Source: Bradymonas sp963697525 (GTDB lineage Bacteria > Myxococcota_A > Bradymonadia > Bradymonadales > Bradymonadaceae). From it: a stretch of DNA of 64,000 nt. The DNA lies in the NCBI GenBank assembly GCA_963697525.1, contig OY969087.1, positions 2,852,001 to 2,916,000 of the forward strand, given 5' to 3'. Shown here in pieces: positions 43,556 to 51,680 of this stretch. A program made the translations under genes and the position numbers. The notes under the pieces were generated by a model that was given only the letters and a program-made list of their open reading frames with translations, was not told where the DNA came from and did no database searches. Position 1 is the stretch's first letter; the number at the start of each line of letters is the position of its first letter.

Positions 43556-44323
43556 ATGCTGATCGGTTTTAACAACGACGTCGAGTACCGTGGAAAGACC
43601 TTCCACATTCAGACCGAAGATCACGGCGAAAGTGATTGCCGCATCGAGACCCAATTGTTCTATGCGGGCGCGATCCTGGACACGGTGATCACCTCCTACG
43701 AGGAGACCATCGAGGGCTACGAGGGCAATGAGGCCGAGGAGCGCATCCGCGCGCAGATGAAGGCCAGCCACCGCAGCCTGTTCAAGAAGCTGATGGCCGG
43801 GGAGTACGACGACTTTGCCGGCCTCGAGCCGCTCGAGGATGTCGAAGAAGAGGTCGAAGAAGACGCGGCCGACTTCACCCCCAGCCAGGACCGCGTGCCC
43901 GCGGCGGCTGCCCGTCTCGAGGAAGAGGGCGAGGACGCCATCCTCGAGTTCCAAAAGGACAAGGCCAAGCAGCACGTCAGCCTCAACAAGCTCAAAGATC
44001 AGCTCTCCAACATCAAGTCCGACGCCGAGCAGTCCGACGCCCAGGACGACGTCGCGCCGACCCAGGTCCTCGACCCGTCGAAGGCGGCGCCCTCGATGGA
44101 CGACGCTCCCGCCGACGGTGGGGAGCCCGACGAGCCCGCCCAGCCGGTTCAGCCCGCTCAGCCCGCTCAGCCCGTTCAGGCGGCGGTCGCAGCGCGCGCG
44201 CCCAGCGCGGTGCCGGCCGCGTTGGAGCTCGCCGAGACCGGCGCGATGGCCTGGGAAGGCTGTCGCCCCTGCGAGGACGATCTCTCGTTGACCGACCTCG
44301 TCGAGGACTTCCTCGGGCTCTAA
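43556..44323 (+). CDS. Conserved deltaproteobacterial protein with disordered acidic C-terminus
   Basis: This 255-residue protein has a compact N-terminal domain of about 75 residues (MLIGFNNDVEYRGKTFHIQT, then QLFYAGAILDTVITSY) that recurs in myxobacterial proteins of unknown role. An acidic low-complexity stretch, a short helical region (about 125-150) and a Gln-Pro-Ala repeat tract follow. It has no signal peptide and no membrane helix, so it is cytoplasmic. GGAG precedes the ATG. The FtsE-like gene starts 57 bases after it, probably in the same operon; a link to division is only suggested by position. Confidence 0.6.
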   Translation: MLIGFNNDVEYRGKTFHIQTEDHGESDCRIETQLFYAGAILDTVITSYEETIEGYEGNEAEERIRAQMKASHRSLFKKLMAGEYDDFAGLEPLEDVEEEVEEDAADFTPSQDRVPAAAARLEEEGEDAILEFQKDKAKQHVSLNKLKDQLSNIKSDAEQSDAQDDVAPTQVLDPSKAAPSMDDAPADGGEPDEPAQPVQPAQPAQPVQAAVAARAPSAVPAALELAETGAMAWEGCRPCEDDLSLTDLVEDFLGL

Positions 44324-44380
44324 CTTCTCCTCCCGCTCGACCTCGTGCGGCCGTCGCAGTCTGTGCCGCCATGTGCCGCG

Positions 44381-45076
44381 ATGATCTCCTGCTACCATCT
44401 CACAGTGCACCACCCGCGTCGCGAGCGCCCGCTGCTCGACGACGTCTCCCTCGAGATCGAACGCGGTGAATTCGTCGAAGTCATCGCGCCGTCGGGGCAG
44501 GGCAAGAGCGTGTTGTGCTCCATCCTGTCTCTTCGCCGGCGCGTCCTCGGGGCCAAGTGCATCATCGCCGGGCGCAACCTCGACCGGCTCGATGCCGCCG
44601 GCGTCGCCGAGGTGCGCCAAAAGATCGGCGCATGCACCCAGCACCCCAAGTTCTTAGAGCGGCGCTCCGTGCTCGAAAATTTGCTCTTGCCGCTGGTCGC
44701 GCGCCAGCAGCCCGACCGCGCGCTCGGCAAGGTCGAGCGCCTCATCGAGCAAACCCGCGTCCAGGCGCTCGCCGAGGTGCCCGCCGGTGGGCTTGCCGCC
44801 GGCGAGCGCCGGCTGGTGGGCATCTTCCGGGCGCTGGTCGGTCAGCCCCCGCTGGTCGTCATCGACGGCGGTCTTGAAGGGCTCGGCGAGCATTACGCCG
44901 ACGCGGCGCGCGGCCTGAGGCGTGCCTTCGAGGCCGGTTCCACTGTCGTCCTGGCTGCGCGCGCGGCCTCGCCGCTCGACGACCTTCGAACCACGACGCT
45001 GGAACTTCGCGACGGCCGGCTCGAACCGGCCGCGCTTCCCGATGGCGACTCCCGCACCGTGGACGGTGCTGCCTGA
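44381..45076 (+). CDS. ftsE: FtsE-like ABC ATPase with degenerate catalytic motifs
   Basis: This 231-residue protein sits directly before an FtsX-like and an EnvC-like gene, the order of the septal hydrolase-control system. Walker A is APSGQGKS (36-43) and the Q-loop is present. LSGGQ reads LAAGE, Walker B reads VVIDGG with Gly where the catalytic Glu should be, and the switch His reads AARA. ATP binding is possible; hydrolysis by the usual mechanism is doubtful. ATG 44381 gives the normal FtsE N-terminus; GTG 44345 is an alternative. The stop overlaps the ftsX start by one base (TGATG). Confidence 0.75.
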   Translation: MISCYHLTVHHPRRERPLLDDVSLEIERGEFVEVIAPSGQGKSVLCSILSLRRRVLGAKCIIAGRNLDRLDAAGVAEVRQKIGACTQHPKFLERRSVLENLLLPLVARQQPDRALGKVERLIEQTRVQALAEVPAGGLAAGERRLVGIFRALVGQPPLVVIDGGLEGLGEHYADAARGLRRAFEAGSTVVLAARAASPLDDLRTTTLELRDGRLEPAALPDGDSRTVDGAA

Positions 45077-45987
45077 TGCTACGCTCGGCTACGGACGCTT
45101 TGCGAACCCGTAAGTTCGCCACCGCCACGGCGGTGCTGGTGCTCGCCTTCGCGCTGCTCATCCCGTGCGTGGCCGTGCTGGCCGCCTCGTTTGCCAGCGG
45201 CGCGGCGCGCACGTACCTGCAGGCGTACCGGCCGGTGGTCTACCTGCGCGCCGACGCCGACAAGAAGACCGCCGCCAGGCTCGCCAAGGAGCTCGACGGT
45301 TGGCCCGCGGTCGACGAGGCCACGGTGCGCACGCCCGCTCAGGCGTTTGGCGATCTCGAGCGGCGCCTCGGGCGCGACGAGGTCGCCAAGCTCGGCGTCA
45401 GCGCCGAGATGTTGCCGTTTAGCGTCGAACTCGTGCCGGCGACGCCGGTGATCGGCCACCTGGACCTCATCGCCCGGGTCTCCGGGTTGCAAGCGCGTCC
45501 CGAGGTCGCCACGGTCGACGTGCCCTCGGCGAAAGCCGCACGCACGCTGTCATTTGTGCGCTGGTTGCTCATCTTGGGCGCGGTGTCGCTGGTGGTCATG
45601 GTCGCCGCGGGCATCGGCCAGACCTGCGGATTTCTCATCCGTCTGGCCCGCGCGCATAGCCGTGAGACCGAATTATTGGCCTCTTTCGGCGCGCCGCCGG
45701 CAAAACTGCGACGCCCCACCATGGTGCGCGGGATGGCCGTGGGGACGTTGGCCGGCGTGGTCGCGTTCGCAAGCTTGCTGGTGGTCTTGCTGCTGTGGCA
45801 AAACGCGCGGCCCGTCGTCCTGGGATTGGCCCACGGTCTGTCGGGGTGGTCCTGGGCGGTCATCATGTGCCCGGTGGTGCTAGGGCCAGCGGCCGGCGCG
45901 CTCGCCGGGATCCTCGCCAATCGCACTGTCACAAACACGAATAAAACCGATGATCTCGAACTTCAAATTCTGGTCGCCGACAGCTAA
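45076..45987 (+). CDS. ftsX: FtsX-like membrane subunit
   Basis: This 303-residue protein has the FtsX layout: one helix near 16-38, an extracytoplasmic domain of about 115 residues, then three helices near 157-178, 213-240 and 248-275. The part between the second and third helices (RLARAHSRETELLASFGAPP) resembles the cytoplasmic coupling segment of FtsX/MacB-type proteins. FtsX passes a signal from FtsE to EnvC-type activators across the membrane. It is translationally coupled to the ATPase gene and overlaps the EnvC-like gene by 38 bases. Confidence 0.8.
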   Translation: MLRSATDALRTRKFATATAVLVLAFALLIPCVAVLAASFASGAARTYLQAYRPVVYLRADADKKTAARLAKELDGWPAVDEATVRTPAQAFGDLERRLGRDEVAKLGVSAEMLPFSVELVPATPVIGHLDLIARVSGLQARPEVATVDVPSAKAARTLSFVRWLLILGAVSLVVMVAAGIGQTCGFLIRLARAHSRETELLASFGAPPAKLRRPTMVRGMAVGTLAGVVAFASLLVVLLLWQNARPVVLGLAHGLSGWSWAVIMCPVVLGPAAGALAGILANRTVTNTNKTDDLELQILVADS

Positions 45988-47041
45988 TCGAGCCGCGGTC
46001 ACGCTCGCCGCCGGCCTGCTGGTGGCCGGCCTGCTGCCGGCGCGCCCGCTCTCGGCCGACAGTCGGCCGCGGCCCGCGTCTTTTGTGGAGCGTCTGGCCG
46101 GGCTCGAGGCGAAAATTGCGCGAGGTCAGCGGCGAAGCCGCGCCCTGCGCGCAGCGCTTCGGGACTCGGTGGTGGCCTTGCGCCAGGACGCCGCGCCCCT
46201 GGACACGGCCAATCGCGCCAAACGCCGAGTCAAGCGCACAGTCGCCGCCCAGCTCGTCGCCTGGCACGCCGTCGATCGCAAGCTTCGCCGCGCCCAGCGC
46301 TTCTTGCCGCCCGGCGAGGCCGCGGACACGCGCGTCTTGCTGGACGCGGCCAAGGCGCGCGCCTTGAAGGCCCATACCCGCGACATCGGCGTGCTCCAGA
46401 CCATCGCCGTCGACGTCCACCGCACACGCTCTCTGGTAGTGCGTCGGGCAGATCTGGCCGTCGAGATCGCCCAGAGCGAGGCGGACACCGACGCCGCCGA
46501 GGCCAGCCGCAAGAAGGTGGTCGAGCGCGCCTCGAAGCCGGCCAATCACAAGAAGGTCGACCGCGAGCTGCAACATGCTGACGAGGAGCTTCAAAACTCC
46601 CTGGGCATGCTCCTCAAAAACGACACCAAGCGCGACTTCCACATGCTCAAGGGCACGCTGTTGCCGCCGGTGACCGCGCCCGTGACCTTCGGGTACGGGC
46701 CGCGCAAACAGGACGGCTCGATGAGCTACGTGCGCCACACCGGCCTGACCTGGAAGGTCCCCACGGGCACACCGGTCAAATGCGTGGCCAGCGGCCTGGT
46801 GGTCTTCGCCGGACGCTTCGAGGGTTACGGCAACATGGTCATCGTCGACCACGGCCAGGAGTACCACAGCCTCTACGCCCACTTGAACTCGCTGGACGTG
46901 GAGGTGGGTCAGGCGGTAAAACGCGGCGGCCTCATCGGTAAGTCCGGCGAGACCGGTAGCTTCGAGGGGCCCAAGCTCTACTTCGAATTGCGCAAAGACG
47001 GCCAACCCATCGATCCCACGCCATGGTTCATTCAGCGCTGA
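45950..47041 (+). CDS. envC: EnvC-like murein hydrolase activator with degenerate LytM domain
   Basis: This 363-residue protein has a signal peptide (cut near 36), a long coiled-coil region (about 45-225) and a C-terminal LytM/M23 domain (about 240-360). The zinc ligands are partly lost. The H-x-x-x-D position reads HTGLT and the last H-F-E reads YFE, as in Escherichia coli EnvC, whose LytM domain activates amidases instead of cutting peptidoglycan itself. GYGNMVIVDHG and LYFELRKDGQPIDPTPW are close to EnvC. Gene order FtsE-FtsX-EnvC supports the role. Confidence 0.82.
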   Translation: MISNFKFWSPTANRAAVTLAAGLLVAGLLPARPLSADSRPRPASFVERLAGLEAKIARGQRRSRALRAALRDSVVALRQDAAPLDTANRAKRRVKRTVAAQLVAWHAVDRKLRRAQRFLPPGEAADTRVLLDAAKARALKAHTRDIGVLQTIAVDVHRTRSLVVRRADLAVEIAQSEADTDAAEASRKKVVERASKPANHKKVDRELQHADEELQNSLGMLLKNDTKRDFHMLKGTLLPPVTAPVTFGYGPRKQDGSMSYVRHTGLTWKVPTGTPVKCVASGLVVFAGRFEGYGNMVIVDHGQEYHSLYAHLNSLDVEVGQAVKRGGLIGKSGETGSFEGPKLYFELRKDGQPIDPTPWFIQR

Positions 47042-47787
47042 ACGAGCGAAAGAGAATCGCTGTCGTCGTTCCCGCCTACTGCGAGACCGCGCTGCTGCCG
47101 GCGACGGTGGCCTCCATGCCCGACTTCGTCGACGACGTCGTCGTGGTCGACGACGGCTCGCCGGACTCCACCTTCGAGGTCGCCCGGGGGTTATCTCAGG
47201 TCGATCCGCGCGTCCACGTGGTGCGCCTGGGCTTTAACTATGGTGTTGGGCGGGCGATCTCGCGCGGCTACCAGCGCGCTCTGGAGCTCGGCGCCGACGT
47301 CGTCGCCGTGATGGCCGCGGACAATCAGATGGATCCCGCCGACCTCGTCCGAGTCGTCGAGCCGGTGGTCGACGAGGACGCCGATTACGCCAAGGGTAAC
47401 CGCCTGGCCCACCCCGACAGCGAGCAGATGCCCGCGCTTCGCCGCCTGGGCACCCGTCTGTTGGGGCGTATGACCGGCGCGGTGTGCGGCCTCCCCGAAC
47501 TCGACGATTCCCAGTGCGGCTACACCGCGATCAGCGCCGAGGCGCTGTCGCACGTGCCCCTCGACGAGTTGTATCCGCGCTACGGCTACCCCAATGACCT
47601 GATCTTACGGCTGACCGAAGTGGGCGCGCGCATCCACCAGCCCACCGTGCGCCCGGTATACGCCTCCGAACAGTCGGGGCTGCGCATTCCGGCGGTCATT
47701 CTGCCCATCACCGGCATTCTGCTGCGCGGCGCGCTTCGGCGAGTGCGTAATCGCCTGCAGGGACGCCCCAAGCTGCTCGCCGCATGA
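47023..47787 (+). CDS. Family 2 glycosyltransferase
   Basis: This 254-residue protein has the GT2 (GT-A fold) signature: IAVVVPAYCETALL, DDVVVVDDGSPDST, an N-x-G-V-G-RAISRGYQRALE helix and VMAADNQMDPADL for the metal-binding acidic motif. It resembles dolichyl- or undecaprenyl-phosphate sugar transferases. A hydrophobic C-terminal patch suggests membrane contact. It overlaps the EnvC-like gene by 19 bases and the next transferase by four (ATGA), so all are co-translated. Substrate unknown. Confidence 0.85.
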   Translation: MVHSALNERKRIAVVVPAYCETALLPATVASMPDFVDDVVVVDDGSPDSTFEVARGLSQVDPRVHVVRLGFNYGVGRAISRGYQRALELGADVVAVMAADNQMDPADLVRVVEPVVDEDADYAKGNRLAHPDSEQMPALRRLGTRLLGRMTGAVCGLPELDDSQCGYTAISAEALSHVPLDELYPRYGYPNDLILRLTEVGARIHQPTVRPVYASEQSGLRIPAVILPITGILLRGALRRVRNRLQGRPKLLAA

Positions 47788-48950
47788 GGCTCTTGGTCGT
47801 CACCAGCAGCTTTCCGCGCTTCCAGGGCGACATCGCCGGGCGCTTCGTGCTCGAGTGGTGCGACCACCTCGCCCAGCGCGGCCACACGCTGCGCGTGCTC
47901 ACCTGGCACGATTCAGCGGCCGCCGGTGCGCCGCTCGACGCCGGCGTCGACGTGGCCCGCGTACCCTACGCGCCGCCGGGCCTGGACACGCTCTTTTACG
48001 GCGCAGGCACTCCCGAAAACCTGCGCGAGAACCCCCTTCGCGCGTGGCTGGCGGCCCCGGCCGGCGCCGCGATGCTCACGCGCATCACCTGGGAGCTGTC
48101 CCGATTCCGCCCCAATCTGCTAATCGGCCACTGGCTCATCCCCGCCGGACTGCTCGTACGCACCGTGGGAAAGCTTAGCGGCTTGCCCACGCTCGTCGTC
48201 GGCCACTCCGGGGGCGTCCACCTGCTCGACCGTCTGCCGGGCCCGGTCGGGCGCGCGTTGGCAAAATTCGTCCTCTCCGGGCCCACCACGGTTGCCTCAC
48301 GACCGCTCGCCGACAAGCTGCATGCTCTCGCCGCCGCCCCAGCACCGACGACGGTCCTCCCGATGGGCTTCGAACCCCCGCCGATGCCAAATACACCTCG
48401 CTGTGCCGACTGGCTGTGCATGGGGCGCCTGGTCGACATCAAGGGCGTCGACCTTGCCATCGACGCCTTCGCCCGGGCCGATCTCCCCGGTACACCCACG
48501 CTCCACATCGCCGGCGACGGCCCCGAGCGTGCCAGCCTCGAGCGGCGGGCCGCGCAGCAGGGCGCCCACGTCGAGTTTCATGGGTTTGTTACCGGCGCGG
48601 CCAAAGAGAGGCTGTGGGCGCAATGTGGCTACATGCTTTTGACCTCGAAGACCCTCGCCGATGGGCGTCACGAGGGGTTGCCGGTGAGCTTTTTGGAAGC
48701 GGCGAGCCGCGGAATCGTACCATTGTGCGCCCCGATCCCGGGGTTGGGCACTCACCTGGGCGATTGCGCGTTGCAACAGGTCGATGGGCGTGATCCCGCG
48801 GTGTGGGCGCGCCGGATCGAAGCGTTGGCGGGGTTGGATACTGGTGAGCGGGCGCAGCTTGCAGAACGGCAGCATGCCGCGGTGGCGCAGCTCGACTGGA
48901 CGCGGCTCATCAAGCGATGGGATCGCCTGATCGCGCAGTGCGTGGGGTGA
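47784..48950 (+). CDS. Family 4 glycosyltransferase
   Basis: This 388-residue GT-B enzyme starts LLVVTSSFPRFQGDIAGRFV (the glycine-rich acceptor half). The donor half has CMGRLVDIKGVDLAIDAF, HIAGDGPERASLE and the E-x7-E-type site EGLPVSFLEAASRG. It probably transfers a sugar from a nucleotide donor in cell-surface polysaccharide or glycolipid synthesis, with the GT2 enzyme it overlaps. Acceptor unknown. Confidence 0.85.
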   Translation: MRLLVVTSSFPRFQGDIAGRFVLEWCDHLAQRGHTLRVLTWHDSAAAGAPLDAGVDVARVPYAPPGLDTLFYGAGTPENLRENPLRAWLAAPAGAAMLTRITWELSRFRPNLLIGHWLIPAGLLVRTVGKLSGLPTLVVGHSGGVHLLDRLPGPVGRALAKFVLSGPTTVASRPLADKLHALAAAPAPTTVLPMGFEPPPMPNTPRCADWLCMGRLVDIKGVDLAIDAFARADLPGTPTLHIAGDGPERASLERRAAQQGAHVEFHGFVTGAAKERLWAQCGYMLLTSKTLADGRHEGLPVSFLEAASRGIVPLCAPIPGLGTHLGDCALQQVDGRDPAVWARRIEALAGLDTGERAQLAERQHAAVAQLDWTRLIKRWDRLIAQCVG

Positions 48951-48967
48951 TGCCGGGACATTGGCTC

Positions 48968-49006
48968 TTCCGGGCAGCCCCTCCGCTGCGGAGGGGCTGC
49001 CCGGAA
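48968..49006. terminator. Perfect 18-bp palindromic hairpin between convergent genes
   Basis: TTCCGGGCAGCCCCTCCG and its exact complement are separated by CTG only. There is no long T-run. It may stop both convergent transcripts or be a REP-like palindrome. Confidence 0.65.
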
Positions 49007-49034
49007 AGCAACCAGGTTGGCCGAAACGTCGCTC

Positions 49035-49436
49035 TTACTCGGCCTGCGGCGTGGCTTGGGGCTGCTCTTCGGCTTCCTGGCCGATGGCCTCGGTGCTGCG
49101 GGCGCGCAACTGCTCGTAGCTCTCGTAGCCACGCTCGCGCAGGTCGTCGACCCGGCTGCGCAGATCCGAGCGGATCTCCTCGCCGCGCTTGGGGGCAAAG
49201 AGCACGCCCAGGGCCGCGCCCACGGCGATGCCGGCGCCGAAGATGCCCAGGGCCGGCAGCACCACGTCCATGGTGTTGCGCTTTTGCTCCAAGCCGAGCC
49301 GGTCGAGCACGGAGCTGACCGAGCTCTCGTAGGTGTTGCTCATCGAGTCATTGATGTTCTGAAGAGACTTTTTCCAATCCATGTCCTCTCCTTTGGCCCG
49401 CATGAGTGCGATCAGTTGCCCGGGTGACAAGTCCAT
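49035..49436 (-). CDS. YtxH-like small membrane protein
   Basis: This 133-residue protein has one Gly/Ala-rich helix (about 62-82) followed by FAPKRGEEIRSDLRSRV, the YtxH family signature, and a helical acidic C-terminus. YtxH-type proteins are stress-linked and membrane-attached, of unclear mechanism. GAGG lies before ATG 49436. It is the last gene of a minus-strand cluster of small membrane proteins. Confidence 0.7.
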   Translation of the reverse strand: MDLSPGQLIALMRAKGEDMDWKKSLQNINDSMSNTYESSVSSVLDRLGLEQKRNTMDVVLPALGIFGAGIAVGAALGVLFAPKRGEEIRSDLRSRVDDLRERGYESYEQLRARSTEAIGQEAEEQPQATPQAE

Positions 49437-49499
49437 TTTGGTCCTCAGTTCGTCGCGTGGTTAGTGGCTAGGGTGATGGCGAGTGGGCACAGCGCCCGC

Positions 49500-49835
49500 T
49501 TACTCGCCGCCCTCGAAGGCTGCCTCCGAGGGATGCGCGGCCGCGGTCATATTCTTGAGCTGAGAGCCAGCTACCGGGATGATCATCCCCTTCATCGCGA
49601 TGCGCAAAATGCGCTTGGTGAACGGGCTGAACAGCCCGCCGCCGAGCACGTAGCCCACGCCGGCGGCGGCGGCCAACACCGCGAAGGGGTTGTCCTGGTA
49701 ATACTGACCCAGCGACCCCTCCGAGGAGCGAATCCGATCGTAGAGGCGATGGACGTCCTCGAAGACCTGCTTGGAGTCGTCCATCAGGGTGCGGCTGTCG
49801 TCGATGAGCTGATGTGCGTCGTTGTCGCCTGCCAT
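49500..49835 (-). CDS. Small membrane protein of the stress-membrane cluster
   Basis: This 111-residue protein has an N-terminal helical half that could form a coiled coil. A Gly/Ala-rich hydrophobic segment (NPFAVLAAAAGVGYVLGGG) follows, like the end of DUF883/ElaB-type proteins, then a second amphipathic segment. GGAG precedes the ATG. Function unknown. Confidence 0.6.
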   Translation of the reverse strand: MAGDNDAHQLIDDSRTLMDDSKQVFEDVHRLYDRIRSSEGSLGQYYQDNPFAVLAAAAGVGYVLGGGLFSPFTKRILRIAMKGMIIPVAGSQLKNMTAAAHPSEAAFEGGE

Positions 49836-49869
49836 GGGTGTTCACTCCTATGGGGGGTCGTCCTAATGC

Positions 49870-50196
49870 TCAGGTCAGCCAGCGCCGAGAGGCCAGCCGG
49901 CCGACCAGGTAGCCCACCCCCACCGCGCCGACGATGCAGATGGCGGGGTTCTCGCGGATGAAGTCCACTGCCCGATCGTTGGCCCGGCGCAGCTGCGTAC
50001 GGGCGTTGTCGTAGCGCTCTTCGAGTTCGTGGTAGCCCTCTTCGATGCGCTCCTGGACCTCACGCGCGCGCTGGCGCAACTCCTCTTGTTGCTGCGCCGT
50101 CGGCGAGGTGTGATCACCGGTGGTCGGGCTGGTTGACGACGCACCGCCCGCCCCTTGCCCGGGGCCGGCGGCCGACTTGGGGGTATCTGTGCTCAT
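49870..50196 (-). CDS. DUF883/ElaB-YqjD-like membrane protein
   Basis: This 108-residue protein has a Ser/Thr/Gly-rich N-terminus, a long charged helix (about 35-80) and the C-terminal pattern FIRENPAICIVGAVGVGYLVG followed by Arg residues. This is typical of ElaB/YqjD proteins, which in enterobacteria tether ribosomes to the membrane in stationary phase. Two adjacent ATG codons follow AAGG; the second is annotated. A ribosome-tethering role is not shown here. Confidence 0.7.
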   Translation of the reverse strand: MSTDTPKSAAGPGQGAGGASSTSPTTGDHTSPTAQQQEELRQRAREVQERIEEGYHELEERYDNARTQLRRANDRAVDFIRENPAICIVGAVGVGYLVGRLASRRWLT

Positions 50197-50326
50197 CATT
50201 CCTACCTTGGTTGTGGCCGTGCTGTGCAATACGGGTTGCCGGCCTTTCACTTAGTTAGCTCGCTCTTTAATGCTTCCATAATAAATGAACTCGCCCCCCC
50301 ATAAGTCAAGTCCACCGTCGGGTCCG

Positions 50327-50623
50327 TCAGCGCAGGCCTAGATAAAACCCCACGGCCAGCCCGATGCCCACCGCCTCCCAGGGGTGCTCGTCGACCCAGC
50401 CGCGCCAATCCAAACTCTCCTCGAGGCTGAGCTGGATGTCGTCCAGGCTCTCCGAGATCTGGTGGCGCGCCTGGTCGATACTGGCGCGGATCTCGGCGGT
50501 GCGCCCATCGAAATGCTTCTGCGGCGGCGGCGGGACTAGCTCGGTGGGAGCTGGTCGTGTGAGAGCTGTGCTGCGGGCTTCTCGCCGTTCAGGGAGTTCT
50601 GGGCGATCTTGTTTTGTAGCCAT
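50327..50623 (-). CDS. DUF3618-like small membrane protein
   Basis: This 98-residue protein has a basic Pro-rich N-terminus, then RTAEIRASIDQARHQISESL as in DUF3618, and a short C-terminal hydrophobic end (HPWEAVGIGLAVGFYLG). Its start lies 88 bases inside the holin-X gene upstream, in another frame, so the two are tightly coupled. Confidence 0.65.
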   Translation of the reverse strand: MATKQDRPELPERREARSTALTRPAPTELVPPPPQKHFDGRTAEIRASIDQARHQISESLDDIQLSLEESLDWRGWVDEHPWEAVGIGLAVGFYLGLR

Positions 50624-51021
50624 CGCTTGTCCTTGTCGAGTTCGTCGCTGGTCTGGGCCAGATCGATGGGCTTCTCCTCGCGCAATTGCTTGCCGAAGTA
50701 GGCGGCCAGCCCCCCGGCCAGCGCCAGGTTGGCCAGGGCCTCGCCGCCGGCGGTGATCCAGGCGGCCAGCCAGCCGCCCAGCCAGCCGGCGAATAAAAAG
50801 CCGGCCACCAGCAACATGATATAGCCCACCAGCCCGATGGCCGCGCACACCCCCAGCACCGCCAGGCGCTTGCCCGTGGCGCTGACGTCCTGCGTGATCT
50901 CGTAGCGGGCCAACTCCAGGTGTTGCTTGACCAGCGTGGACAGCCCGTCAGTCAGCCGCTCGAAGGCCGGCTTGATCCCGTCCAATCCGTTGTTGCGGCG
51001 TCGTCGGTTGAGCTCGCTCAT
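50536..51021 (-). CDS. Holin-X/DUF1469-like membrane protein
   Basis: This 161-residue protein has a basic N-terminus and a helix resembling the phage holin-X superfamily (LVKQHLELARYEI). Two hydrophobic helices follow (about 55-80 and 84-112), then a charged tail. Such proteins are common membrane-stress genes and are not phage holins as such. AAGG lies before ATG 51021. It heads the small-membrane-protein cluster. Confidence 0.7.
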   Translation of the reverse strand: MSELNRRRRNNGLDGIKPAFERLTDGLSTLVKQHLELARYEITQDVSATGKRLAVLGVCAAIGLVGYIMLLVAGFLFAGWLGGWLAAWITAGGEALANLALAGGLAAYFGKQLREEKPIDLAQTSDELDKDKRWLQNKIAQNSLNGEKPAAQLSHDQLPPS

Positions 51022-51059
51022 GGGCACACCTTGTGGATGTGATGGGGACGCCTGCGATC

Positions 51060-51512
51060 TCACGGTGTGATCGCCACCGTGGTCAGATCACTTTGGGTGA
51101 TGTCTTCACCGGCGTCGCTGACCACCGAAGCTCCGATGCTGTAGGTGCCGGGCTGCAGGTTGTTGAACCACGTCTTCTTGATGCCCAGCAGCTCGATCGT
51201 GTTGCCGGTGACCTGAAAGTCCTGCTTCTGGGCCACCCGCGTATCTCCGGTCAACTGGATGAACGCGTCCGCCTCGGTGATCTGGCCGGTAAAGCCGGAC
51301 ACCGTGATGGACACGTCGACGGTCTCGTCGGTCATCCCGGTATCGCTGACCGGGATCGACGACGGGCTGACCGTCATGGAGACGATCTCGGGAAATCCAC
51401 TCCCGTTGCCCACGCATGACGGCAGCGCGACCACCGCCAGCAGGACCACCAACGTCCATGCCACCCGATACAGCGCGCGCTCACCGCGGCGCTTTGCTCC
51501 CGAATTTGGCAT
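51060..51512 (-). CDS. Lipoprotein with immunoglobulin-like beta domain
   Basis: This 150-residue protein has a signal peptide ending in lipobox LPSC. The remaining 120 residues form alternating hydrophobic strands (VSMTVSPSSIPVSD, VDVSITVSGFTG, GTYSIGASVVSD) like an Ig-type or carboxypeptidase-regulatory fold. ATG 51512 has GGAGG nine bases upstream and starts a normal signal peptide, so the longer in-frame starts are rejected. Function unknown. Confidence 0.6.
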   Translation of the reverse strand: MPNSGAKRRGERALYRVAWTLVVLLAVVALPSCVGNGSGFPEIVSMTVSPSSIPVSDTGMTDETVDVSITVSGFTGQITEADAFIQLTGDTRVAQKQDFQVTGNTIELLGIKKTWFNNLQPGTYSIGASVVSDAGEDITQSDLTTVAITP

Positions 51513-51680
51513 TCCAGCTTCCTCCATCCGTTTCATCCAGTCGTCATTGCAAAAAACGATGACAGCCACGAGCAGTATAGATCAGTTATAGGCTGTCCAA
51601 GCTGAATGTTGCAACGTCCCTGCTCACATCAAGCAATGACGGGAGCGAGCGTGTCCAGCCCGCCAAAAGGCGCTCGGGGC

